Positions 12,727-23,711 of a stretch of DNA of 64,000 nt are shown here, piece after piece. Source of the DNA: Lepturacanthus savala (Eukaryota > Chordata > Actinopteri > Scombriformes > Trichiuridae). The position numbers were made by a program, and so were the translations under genes. The stretch is from NCBI GenBank assembly GCA_030544235.1, contig CM060470.1, positions 17,823,356 through 17,887,355 on the forward strand, written 5' to 3'. Under the pieces are notes generated by a model, which saw only the letters and a program-made list of their open reading frames with translations, made no database searches and had not been told where the DNA came from. The number at the start of each line of letters is the position of its first letter. Positions within the stretch are counted from its first letter, which is position 1.

Positions 12727-12880
12727 AGTGGGTGTGTTGCTGAGGACTCCAGGGAGCGCAGTATCATGTGTGAAGTGGATCGGATGAACGGTTCTCAAGA
12801 AAGAGTGCTCAAATTGGCAAGCAGCACTTCCAGGGCCAAAGCAATAGGCCCATTCACAATGGCCACCGCACAAGTCTAAC
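12727..12880. repeat. Left copy of a diverged ~150-bp direct repeat
   Basis: GTGTGTTGCTGAGGACTCC, then GGGAGCGCAGT, AAGCAGCACTTCCAGGGCCA and CACCGCACAAGT line up in order with the right copy at 13250-13405. The two copies flank the hAT MITE at 12961-13247. Confidence 0.6.
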
Positions 12881-12960
12881 TAAAATTGACAGTCTGTAGG
12901 TATCTATCTGTATATGTACGTACGTAGGTCTGTCCTTCAGGACTTCACACTTGAAGAATA

Positions 12961-13247
12961 TAGCTGCAACAATTAGTCAATTAATTGATTAGTCAACCAT
13001 CACATTAATCACCAACTATTTTGATAAATGATTAATCGATTAGTCGTTTTTAAGAAGAAAGTATCCAAATTCTCTGGTTCCAGCTTTTCAAATCAGGTTA
13101 TTTTCTGGTTTCTTCTTACATTATTTTCTGGCTGGACTGCTGGCCTGGACAAAAAATAGACATTTTAGTGATCAATATTTTACACCATTATATGAACCTA
13201 ACAACTAATCGATTAATCAACTATCAGAATAGTTGTCAGTTGAAGCT
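12961..13247. mobile_element. hAT MITE, AGCTGCAAC type (copy A)
   Basis: Starts AGCTGCAACAATTAGTCAAT and ends AGTTGTCAGTTGAAGCT. The interior has repeated ATTAATCGATTAGT motifs and AAATTCTCTGGTTCCAGCTT, shared with copies at 35159-35504 and 37919-38261. Target duplication not recognisable. Confidence 0.7.
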
Positions 13248-13249
13248 TA

Positions 13250-13405
13250 ATTGGTGAGTATATTGCTGAGGACTTAAGGAAGTGCAGTGTTGGGTGGAGT
13301 TTGGATAAGCTTTTCTTAAGAAAACCGCAAGCAGCAACGCTAGAGGCCAAACAATCAGCCTGTCCTGAACACACAATTTGAACAGGCACTGCACTAGTGA
13401 GGATA
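13250..13405. repeat. Right copy of the ~150-bp direct repeat
   Basis: ATTGCTGAGGACTTAAGGAA, AAGCAGCAACGCTAGAGGCC and GGCACTGCACTAGTG follow the same order as 12727-12880, with many substitutions. Confidence 0.6.
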
Positions 13406-13983
13406 ATTAAGGAGAAGGTTGTTGGACAGTGTGTGAGAGGAAACCGAAATATAACCCCGGAATGGCTTCAATCAACGTTTTCATTTACATGTCGACATCT
13501 TTTGCTGAGCTAAATGACCTTTACGCATTCATTAGTGTTGGTTATATGCCAGGTCCTGAGGGCTGAGCTGACAACTAGAGATCCACTTCATCTTCCCCGT
13601 TAAAAACTAAACATTAGCATAGAGGATTTTCCTTTACAGTGCACAGACTCAGCGGAGAGCTGCAGGTTTCAAGTAAGGATTTTGTCAACATGGGCCTGGC
13701 TGGTCTGTTTGTTTTAGTGCTCAGGGTGTTCACCGTCTGCTACATGTAACAACGTTCCCACACTCCTGCTGTTTATTATACAGCCTTCCACACAATCCAC
13801 ACAGATACTGTGATACCGGCTTCAAACACAATTACCTCATAATTGGTCTTTAATAGTATTGTTACACAGTCCATTTTTAAAAAATAATTTATACAGACAC
13901 AACATATGCTTCCGTCATTGTGTGTGTGATTTAGAAGAAATATTTGAAGACGGTAAGGGGAAACTAGTGAGGCACCACCCTCC

Positions 13984-14280
13984 TTAAAGGTGCAGTGTGA
14001 CAGATTTCAGGCATCTAGGAGAAAATATTAGATTAGATTTTAATTAGTATAGAATTTAAGCAAAGTAATTGTTGTATTTCCATTACCTTCGATAGGCAGC
14101 TGTTTCTCCGTACCATTGTTTTTACATTATTCCAGAACGTGTAAACCAAACACTGACTCTAGAGACGGACGTTCATATTTTTTATTGGCCACCGTAGATT
14201 CACTCACACCTTGGAGTGCTTAATGTGTAATCTGCAACCTGCCACTAGATAGCAGAAGAAACTACACTATGTATCTTTAA
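13984..14280. mobile_element. MITE with TTAAAGGTGCAGTGT ends
   Basis: TTAAAGGTGCAGTGT at 13984 is mirrored imperfectly by ACACTATGTATCTTTAA ending at 14280, a pair of ends common among non-autonomous fish DNA transposons. The terminal TTAA would fit a piggyBac-type target but is not conclusive. Confidence 0.6.
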
Positions 14281-14759
14281 GAGCAAAGTTTATAGATTCA
14301 TTGAGGTCTGTAAGAAGCGTTTTCAAGAGCATTGTCATCTAAACAAGATCTATTATATAGATGCATTGTTTCAATAGGAAAAGAAATGCCAAAGCCGCAA
14401 ATTGTATTCAAAAAGAAAATGTTTTGACATTTTAATTATTGCTTTTGGCTTGAGAACTGTATGTAGCTTAGTTGACAGATGATCCCTCTCGATCTCTAAG
14501 GCTAGTAATCGTAAAGCTTTCGGATGTTTCTGCACAATTAGCCAGGGCTAATTACACAATTAGCCTTTGTTGTTAGATTTCAGTGCGATGTTTGGAATGA
14601 ACCAGGACTTTGGGGATAAGACTGTGGTCTTCAAACATTTCACGCATTTCAAGTTGCTGTTTTCCATCAGGACAAAACTGTAAAATGGGCAGAAAGCCAT
14701 AGCAGGAGCACGTGTCCACACACATACGCTGCAAGTAGCTGGTCAGGTGGTTGATCCTA

Positions 14760-14885
14760 CAACTCCCCGTCCCTCCCTCCTCCCTGCACAAATTAGTGAA
14801 GCCATTGGACTCAAAACACTCCACCTGTTACTTAAGTCGGTGCTGGTGTTGGTATCAGTGTCTGCTGAGCTCCTGGCCTCTAGAG
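14760..14885 (+). other. Possible alternative first exon with strong donor
   Basis: A C/T-rich stretch (CCCCGTCCCTCCCTCCTCC) is followed by 120 bp and a near-consensus donor, TAGAG/GTAAGT at 14886. There is no clear TATA box. Alternative ZIP10 promoters are plausible, but the support here is just the donor. Confidence 0.15.
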
Positions 14886-17800
14886 GTAAGTGTCGCTGTG
14901 GTCTTAATTCTTTGACATCTGCACAGCTGACTGTTGCGTTTACTCATCTGTGTTTCATCTGCCATTTGTGATCTTAAACTCTTCTGCACTGTGGCAAACA
15001 CGCTTCCAGGCCACAGAGCATCAGCTATGCACTGGCCATCTCTCGCCGTCTTGCATTACAACACCTTGATTCCACCAGAGCAACTCAAGGCTAAATCCAG
15101 CGTCTTCCATCGGCGACACCCCCTGGATGACGGTTTCAACCTGTAAAACCCTTGAGCTGAGAAGATTGTTTGGCTCAGTAAGATGTTCAAAGAAATTGGG
15201 TTTTACATAGGTTTCGAGTCATGGTAGCTCACAGCCTAATGTAACAGCATAGAGGGCTGCAGCGGCTCTGTGGTATGGTGAAATGTAAATTTACTTAGTA
15301 AAATCGTGCAAACACTCACAGGTGTTGCAGGTGTTGCAGGTGTGTTCTGGATCAAACATGTTGTTCGCTCACCGGCTGTGGTGTTAAAGATAAAGCGTCG
15401 ACAGGTCTGTGAGTATGCTACTACTTGAGACCCACTGCACAGCTTATGACAAGTTCCACAGAACAGCTCTTCCTGGACAGAGGGTTGTTAGTTTGACATG
15501 TCAGAATGACGACCTGGTCATTGTGTTATGTTCTGTAGGTGTTTTGCAGAGATAGTTGTGTGGTTTTCTGTGTTACAGCTGTAAACACTGGGTATAAACT
15601 ATAAACTTATAAACATAAGCTGCCTTTACTGTAGACAGTTGAGCTAAAATGAAATTATTTCTTATTCTGTCTCATTGTGTTGGCTTAGTCTGTCTCATTG
15701 TGCAGCCTCACTAATGCTGCACGGTGCTTCGGAGTAGGAATGAGTAGCATTAGAATTTTATCAATGCCATACTGCTTAGAGAAAGCAATAATTTTTGATA
15801 CTCTTATCATACTTTTCTGTCATTTGTTAAACAGGTGATAATTTTCTGTGATAAACCTTCTGTAATATTTATTTGATATTGCTGGAAAACAAAACATTTT
15901 CTAATATTACCATTACATTTAAACACGTTATGATGATAATTTACTTTACAAAACCTTATTTTACAAGTTCAAATCCTGTCCATAAATACACATTGGATAT
16001 ATTAGAGGTGAAATATGTAAAATGGGCAGAATGCCGGCTTCTAGTGAAAAATTGAAGTTGCAACAAAAAAAAAACCAATCCAACAGTCGGGTTGCCAGGT
16101 TTGTTGCCTGCACCATGTCATATCTATGGTCAACTTCATATAATGAGAACAAGTAACATTGTTGAAGAGGAATTTGACTGACAGTTAACATTAGTCAAGT
16201 TGATAAATTAGCTTAAGTTATGAATTGAGGAGAGAAGTCGCCATTTCTGTGTGCATTTTGATACCATGTAAATCCTTTATAGTCCATATGCTTTACAGAC
16301 TCTGGTTTTTTGTTCTTCTCCAGTCACTCTGCTTCTATGATCCATAACGCACCGTTCACCAGGGCTTTTTAAGCTGCTGCAGCAGTTGTAGACTCTGCCA
16401 TTTATACCCTATATTTACTGTGCCGAGCATAGAGACTGTATCTGGCAACTCCCACAACCCTACCACTATTGGCTGGTAAGTGTAAACACATCTATTGCAT
16501 TATAATGCATTTTTAACTATAGCTTTTAATAAAAATTGTACATATTCAACTTTTAACTCAAGAGAATTTAGTCACGAAGTTCGGGTGCCCTTCATTTAGT
16601 TTAAAAGCAGTCACCTGGTGTTATCTGCTTTGCTAAAGCAGTCAACAGCTGCTTTATTACTGAGTTGTTTGTACTGACTACCTTTTTACATAATGACATC
16701 ATTGAATTAACCTGTATTTTCATATGATTCAACAACGGCTTCATGTTATTATTACAATATGGTTGAAATGATATTGAAAATGAAATACTGTTAAATACAA
16801 ATAACAGAACTGTTTGTTCTGAGACTAATTTTTACTCTTGATGGGCATCAAAGAAGACACTGTTGGAGCTGAAAACAGTCCGCCCACTCTTTCTCTACCT
16901 TCCATGCACATATGATCGCTGATTTCTGCCCCAACTCGCGCACCTGAGACCTCCAAAACGTCCAAAACCTCCAGTCTGGTATTTTTTAGACTCAAGAACA
17001 AATTTGTAATTACACTCCAATTCCCCCCCCCCCCCCCCTTTATGAGGATTGATTACATTTGGAGAGGTGCATATATACCCATATGGAAAACCCTTATGTA
17101 CATTTATTGTATTTTAAACGCTGTCTTTGAAACTGTAGTAAGACACCCAAAGGAACAAGTAAGGCTGCAATAATTGGCTCCATTTTGGATCTGGTTCTAG
17201 GTTGGGAAAATAACCACACAATACCCCCGCTGGGCTGACTAAATTCATATAAAATCCTCATTAAGGCAACATAAATGGTTTGCTTCTCTTTGTTCAAAAC
17301 TCAAGGAGCAAATGTTCGGATTCATCTACTTCTCTTTTACTTGTTTTGTATTAATACACATTTGATGAATTTCTTAAATACCAGAATAAGTTTAAAGGCC
17401 ACATTCCATTCTTCGGTTCCCTGCAGACACTTGAGTCTGAGATGAGAAGGATGTGTATGGTCGTGTGAGAATCATATGAAGAAGCTTAAGGGCCGAAGTC
17501 ATTATTTTTTTCCCCCTTCAAGAAAAAAGACTTGGTTCCTGTTGTCATTGATGACCTGAAAAAGATGTGGGTAGAGATGAATTTGGATGGATTTGAATAT
17601 ATTTACTTAAATATGTATAGAGAAATTCTTCAGAAATACCAAAAGCTGAATCTTTTCCATCTGTTCAATGTGTTTAGCTTAAATCGTTAACATGAAATTG
17701 AATTTTGACTAGTATAATACCACTCATTAATTACTTGAAGAGAGCACACAAAACATTTTTTGTTTATTGGTTGTTATATGTTTATTTTATTTATTGAATA

Positions 17801-18039
17801 AGCTGAGGTTTGTAGACAAAAGTGAAGGTCAGTGTCAGGAAAAACATTGAAAGCTGTTATTTTAATGCGCTAACAGACAGCCATGCTGTAAATTCATCCT
17901 AAAACTCCAAATATGTGCTTAGTTAAGTCACAGACATTCAAAACAGACAAATAATTATACATTAAGAAAATCAAACTGTCAATGCGATCAACAAAATCTG
18001 GTTAAAAATGTCTGACAGACAATCAGATAAACACGATTA

Positions 18040-18290
18040 AATTGAACATTAATTAAAGGATAATAAAAACAATTACTTCTGACTAACTTTAATGTGCAGC
18101 TACACAGCAAATAATGAGGGAAAATCCTTTTAATTACATTTTGAAAAGCCAATTAGTGCTGCAAATCTACAAGCTGTAACTTGAAACTAAAAGCAAATGA
18201 ATTACCTCCACTTTTGCTGGCTGGTTGTTTCTGTTGCCATGGTTTCTTTCTCCACAAGTTCTCAACAGGAAATTGTTGTTCCAGGCTGCC
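18040..18290. promoter_or_regulatory. Candidate conserved non-coding element in 5' intron
   Basis: A run of dense homeodomain-like cores (TTTTAATTACA, CCAATTAGTG, AATGAATTACC) in otherwise unique DNA with no coding frame. This texture resembles vertebrate developmental enhancers. Conservation cannot be tested here. Confidence 0.25.
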
Positions 18291-18667
18291 CAGGTCTCTT
18301 CCTAAACAGTGCAGGGGCTCTGTATTAAAGTCCTACTGAATTAAAAGTAGTGAAGTCTGATTAAAATTTCTTAACTGATGTATCAGCAGCTCATCAGAAC
18401 AGATCACATCGGCTGTTGTGGCTGTAGAACTGCTCCAAGAGCTGGAAGTGGTACCATGTTTTCAATTTGCATATATTGATTCAGTGTCTGTTAGCTGCTA
18501 GAGCTGGTTTTTGCTTAAATTTAAATATGTTCCGTTACATAGTCATGTCTTATTGGAACATTTTCATTCTCAGTTTTGTTTGTACAAGTTATGCATTTAA
18601 AGTGGCCAACTATGCTTCTCCCGATGGAAACACTCTACTGTCACATGCACAGTTAAGTCAAGCTAAG

Positions 18668-18669
<2 letters not shown>

Positions 18670-18701
<32 letters not shown>

Positions 18702-18735
18702 GTTATATTATATATATTTATATATATAAATATAT
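18670..18735. repeat. (AT)n microsatellite
   Basis: TA dinucleotide runs, interrupted by TTATGT and TTTA steps. Confidence 0.9.
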
Positions 18736-19085
18736 TTTATTGCTAATCAGTAACATAACATATCAAAAAATAATTTTGCATTAATTTTGTGTAAAATAAC
18801 ATTGTAACAAATAAACATAGTGGGTGTATGTTAACTGCTATTTAAATATATATACACTTCTGAAAATTTATGAATACTTGGCTGGTATCATCAGGACTGA
18901 AGTTGATTAAAGATTTAACACAAAAAATGTAACTGCAACATTATGGTCCCTGTTATGAGGCAGCTTTAGGGCTTTAGAGACATTTTGTCCTTAGTGAATC
19001 AAATGTGCAGTAAAAGTTAAAGTTGCCCGAGAGTTACAAGTTAAAAAATAAGAGTCTAAATTTCACTTGTATATTTTTTTTCCAG

Positions 19086-19162
19086 AGTGCATGTTACATT
19101 TGGAAAAGCCCCTCACACAGCAGCATCAGGACTGGGGGCCGAGAAGGAGGAAAAGTATTACG
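19086..19162 (+). other. slc39a10: Candidate non-coding leader exon of slc39a10
   Basis: A strong acceptor (TATATTTTTTTTCCAG to 19085) and a strong donor (CG/GTGAGTTG at 19163) bracket 77 bp that is less A/T-rich than its surroundings. It carries no long reading frame. It lies between the candidate promoter and the first coding exon, as expected of a 5' UTR exon. RNA evidence is needed. Confidence 0.35.
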
Positions 19163-19181
19163 GTGAGTTGTAAGTTATTTT

Positions 19182-19622
19182 CAGCGGTGGAAGTAACTAA
19201 GTACATCAACTGTACTTGAATATTTCCATTTCATACTATATTATACCTCCACTTCACCACAATTCAGAGGAAAATATAATTTCTATTTCACACAATGTAT
19301 TTGACAACTTTAGTTACTTTTCAATTACAAATATTTTACAGAAATTAATATACTTTAATATTCTATTATCTATATTTTTTATTAATTTGTTGCTCTTCTC
19401 TTTTATAATTGTATTATGATGCAATACTTTTACTATTAATCTCCATAAAGTATCTCAAATTGGCTCCACATTACAAAGTAAAACATTAAAATGTACTTAT
19501 GTATTAAGTGATTAAAGTAGTGTAATATAATATCACACAGTTTGCATAATGAGCATTTACTTTTCATACTGTACATTTTACTTTTTTTTTTTTTTTTTTT
19601 TTTTTACTTTTTTCCACCACTG
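19182..19622. mobile_element. Non-autonomous element with CAGYGGTGG ends
   Basis: CAGCGGTGGAAGTAACTAAG at 19182 is mirrored by CCACCACTG at 19614-19622, with TACTTTT steps inside and a 24-base poly-T (19582-19605). Related fragments are at 6440-6680, 56880-57030 and 57770-58590. It begins 19 bp after the candidate leader exon. Confidence 0.6.
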
Positions 19623-20102
19623 TGTATTTAACAATATAATAATGATTATTTAATAAGTTCAGGTAATGTGTTGTTCCCAGCATTATTACACCCCTTCATG
19701 GAGAAGAACATTGTTTTTGGTTTATTATGTCGCTGCTCACAATGAAAGTCTCACACTAAATAGAGATTCTCTTGTTTCTCCCGAAGTCCAACAAAGCACA
19801 ACAAAGCGTCTAATCAGGAAAACACAGCAGGCTCTGTTGGTGTCTAGAGGGTGTGCCCTTAAAAATAGGGCCTGCATGGTTTAGCCTCAACCTATCTGCT
19901 GAGGGTTCATAGGTCACTGCTGTCTCATGTTTATAAACACAGCCATGAAGCAGGTTTGTAACCACACTTAATATCTGCAGCCGTGAATCAGGACACAGAC
20001 ACACATTGACGTGAACATAGTGGTAAGTAGCAGTGCTTTTATTTTTTAATGGGCACACTTCAGAAATGTTTGTTGGTGCCTTTTGTGGCAGTGTTGATTT
20101 AC

Positions 20103-20335
20103 ACACTGCAAAAAAAATGTAATTTCACAAGTGAAAATTTATTTTAGTTTGTACGATTCGTTCAACAGAATTAGAATTATCTTGAATTCCACTATCTCAC
20201 TGGCAGATTGTTTCCTGAATTTGGTCAATTAATTCTTATTTTTTAGGGAAACAGGACTACTATTTCCTAAATTTGCCAAATTGTACAAAAATAACAAGAT
20301 ATTTTCACCTTCTAAGAAGTCATGTTTTACAGTGT
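20103..20335. mobile_element. MITE with CACTGCAAAAA / TTTTACAGTG ends
   Basis: CACTGCAAAAAAAATG at 20104 is mirrored by CATGTTTTACAGTG near 20322-20335. Short A/T-rich interior with no coding capacity, as in a family common in fish. Confidence 0.55.
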
Positions 20336-21487
20336 AACCCGGCTCATTATCAAAAGTCAACAAGTTGATTCTTTCGTGGCTGGTCCTTTTTTTCCCTCAA
20401 CTTTTCAACAAAACAAGAAATAATTTTATCCCAATAATTATAATAATAATTAGTATTATCTGTGTTTTCTTACCTTTTTGTACTTCACTCAGTACTTCAA
20501 AATAGTGCTAATAAACACTATGTTTACATTCATTCACACTGTTGATCTTGTTATATAGAGAGGAGGAAGTCCATAATAAGCTAATAAGTCATTGGCTGAT
20601 AAGATAAGTTGATGTCGTCTGCACAGTGATCAAGGCTTTAAAGTTATAAACAAGAGCTTTGTTCACACGTTTCCTACCAGATATTTGAGTTGGATTGATT
20701 CAAATTTTGTTTGGTAGATATTTGATGGTACTGGCATTTTTCAGCTGAACAGTATAGAAGATATTTTCTTCCAGGCAGTTTATAGCACTATATCCAGCAC
20801 ATTATAGCATAGATTTGTCTTTTTTGCATTGAAATCATGTTTCTGAATTTTTAGCTTCTGAATTTAATTCTATACATTTTGAAAAGGTTGTATAAGTTTT
20901 GAGTAAGTCCAACAGACCAAATTCAGATGCCAAAATCAAGTTAAAAATTTCAGATTCAAAAATTTGTTTTACAAAATTCAAATAATGAATTTAAATGCAC
21001 AATCTAATTCACTTGTTTGAGTCACCAATTTTGTTTACAACAGATTTGTGGACTGCACAACACATTTATGTCCTTCCTGCTTAAAATCCAGTGTAAACTG
21101 TGCTGTGTGTGTGTGTGTGCACGTGCACATGCGGGTGTGCTCTTTGCTATGTGCCATCTTCCTATTATCCTGCAGTATTCCTCGTCTGACCTCTCCCTCC
21201 ACCCCTCCACCCCGCCCCCCTCATGCATTAACCACCCACAGGCTTCACAAGAGATCTTATGAGGATCATTTGACTGGAATGATATTGCTGCTTCAGGCTT
21301 TTTACAGGAGGAGCAAAACAAGCAATTTGTTACACAATTCTCGGAAGAGAGTTTATTGTGCTCCAATAAGACTCGCTACTGCAGTTATTAGATCTGTTAT
21401 TCTAAGCTCAAGGTAGCAGTTCAGGCTGTTTGAATGTTGTATTTATGTGCAATGCGCCAGCCTATTATCCCAATTCGTTCTGTTTTA

Positions 21488-21595
<108 letters not shown>

Positions 21596-22502
21596 CTACT
21601 GCTGACCCTGAGCCAATAAGATTGATTAATAAGATTAATAAGATACTGGTGGTTCCTGTTGATAACATTCCTTCTTTTCTTTTACCCAGGATTATCTATA
21701 CTGCAAAATCTGATATATTACTCATGACTATGATAATTTTAAGTGTCCAAATTGAACATGTTACATCCAACAACTGTGTTCTTTCTACTTTTTACTTTGG
21801 TCTATAATTCAATGTTAAAGTTACTCAAGTGGAACCGTATTAGGATGATTGGATCATTGTGGTATCACGTTGCACAGTTCTGTTTTCCAAATGAATGAAT
21901 CCAAGCAATTAATTAGTAAGAAGAATTGAAACACATTAAGAGTTTTGTTCTGATCTAATCCTTCCTTTAATTAAACCAAACAGTGTTCTATTTCTTTCTC
22001 TGAACTGTGACTTTGTTCTATTATGATTGTCTTTGTGAGCTTTATTTTTTGTTCTCTTTTATATATTCAAGGGTGTTTTTTTTTAATTGTATTTCTTTTG
22101 TGATGTACTTTTTATGTTTTGCCCTTTGTCCTGATGCTTTGAATTGATTTGTGCTGAAATTTGCTATAGAAACAAAACTTGCCTATGCATAAACAGAGAC
22201 ACACAGCTCAATGCAATGGACATTATAGTTGGTGAATTGTATGTAATAATATTGTTTTGAATTAATATTCCTTGTCCTTCCTAGACATCACATTCTACAG
22301 ACTTGATAAAATATATAATTAAATACCTTTGTTTGGTGCAGATGCCTGCAAAAATATTTTTCACAAAAAACAAAAAATGAATTATTATGCAATATATTAT
22401 TTAAAATATAATCGCAATTAGGTATTTTTTTAGTTAAAGTTGCGAGGGTATAAACAATTACGAATATTATTTTGGACTCATTGTGATGTTTTTGTTTTGC
22501 AG

Positions 22503-23588
22503 GGGACCAGAAGTCAGAGGACAATGCGAGTCCACGTGCACACAAAGTTCTGTTTCCTGTGTGTGCTCACTTTCCTCTTCCACCAGTGCAACCACTGCCA
22601 CGGAGAAGAGCACCATCAGCACCATGCGCATCACCATGGCGACCACAACCACACCCACAGCGACCTGCAGATCTCCGAGGCGACATACGTGAAAGGAGCC
22701 ACTCTGTCCCCCGAGTCCAAGAGTCCCGAAGGCGCCACTCTGGAGGAGGAGCAACACTTCTACATCCAGAAGCTGTTCCTGCGCTATGGACAGAAGAATC
22801 GGCTGGACTTCCAGGGCTTCCAGAGCCTGCTGGTCAGCCTGGGTCTGGGAGAAGTGAAAGTGGTGGACGTGGATCACGAGGATCTGGGCCATGACCATGT
22901 AGCCCACCTCGACCTCCTGGATATGCAGGAGGGGCTTCACTCGCATTCGCCCACCACTGAAGACCAGGGGCATGGGCACGGGCACGGGCACAGCCACGGG
23001 CATCCACATCACAAGCCCAACACCCACCATCAACACACAGAACCAGCCTCCACACAGTGTAGCCATAGTGACCACACCCACAGTGATCAGGACCACAGTG
23101 ACCACACCCACAGTGATCAAAACCACAATGACCACGCCCACAGTGACCATGACCACAGTGACCATGTCCACGGTGACCATGACCATGGTGACCACGACCA
23201 CAGTGGCCACAGTGATCATGAAAACGATCAAATGCAGGCCAGCAAAGACATTCCTCCCAACAACCAGCAGCCGCCACCCTCTGCCCCGTCGGAGCCGTCC
23301 CGGGTTCCCCAGGAGCCGCCGTCGACTCCCACCCCCACAGAAAGCCAGACCAAGAGGCCCAAGAGGCCAGGGCAGGGCAGGGGACATCGGGGCCGAAACA
23401 AAACCCCTTCTTCTCCTGTCACACCTGCCGACGATCATGGACATGGTCACGGACACGGTCACGGACATCATGGACATGGACATTCTCATAAAAAGAAGAG
23501 AGAAGCACCAGGGGGGAAAGCCGCCCCTACTTTACCAGCTCTCGGCCATTTGGGGCACCCAGGGGGATTATCTCATCAGCATGAGGAG
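22503..23588 (+). CDS. slc39a10: slc39a10 exon with the start codon; signal peptide and His-rich ectodomain
   Basis: The acceptor is TTTGTTTTGCAG ending at 22502 and the donor is GTAGGA at 23589. The ATG at 22524 has A at -3 and gives MRVHVHTKFC, matching the human start. An ATG at 22440 is upstream of the acceptor and so intronic. This exon gives residues 1-355: hydrophobic signal peptide, the helix-rich segment containing FYIQKLFLRYG, the conserved HEDLGHDHV stretch, then long runs of His-Ser-Asp and Gly-His, a Pro-rich linker, and a second Gly-His cluster followed by KKKREAPG, which is also present in human ZIP10. Reading continues open past the donor into a TA/TG microsatellite, which is intron. 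Phase at the donor is 0. Confidence 0.95.
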
Positions 23589-23631
23589 GTAGGACTGAAA
23601 GGATGTCATCTCATCACATTTGTGTATTTTA

Positions 23632-23711
<80 letters not shown>

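Noticed and set aside
22834..23277. 147-codon - strand frame rich in Cys-Gly-His
   Set aside because: Another antisense reading of the same coding minisatellite.
22467..23489. 340-codon open frame on the - strand opposite the slc39a10 start exon
   Set aside because: It is the mirror of the His-rich repeats: His/Asp codons read backwards as Val/Met/Trp. It has no domain and its sense partner is clearly ZIP10.
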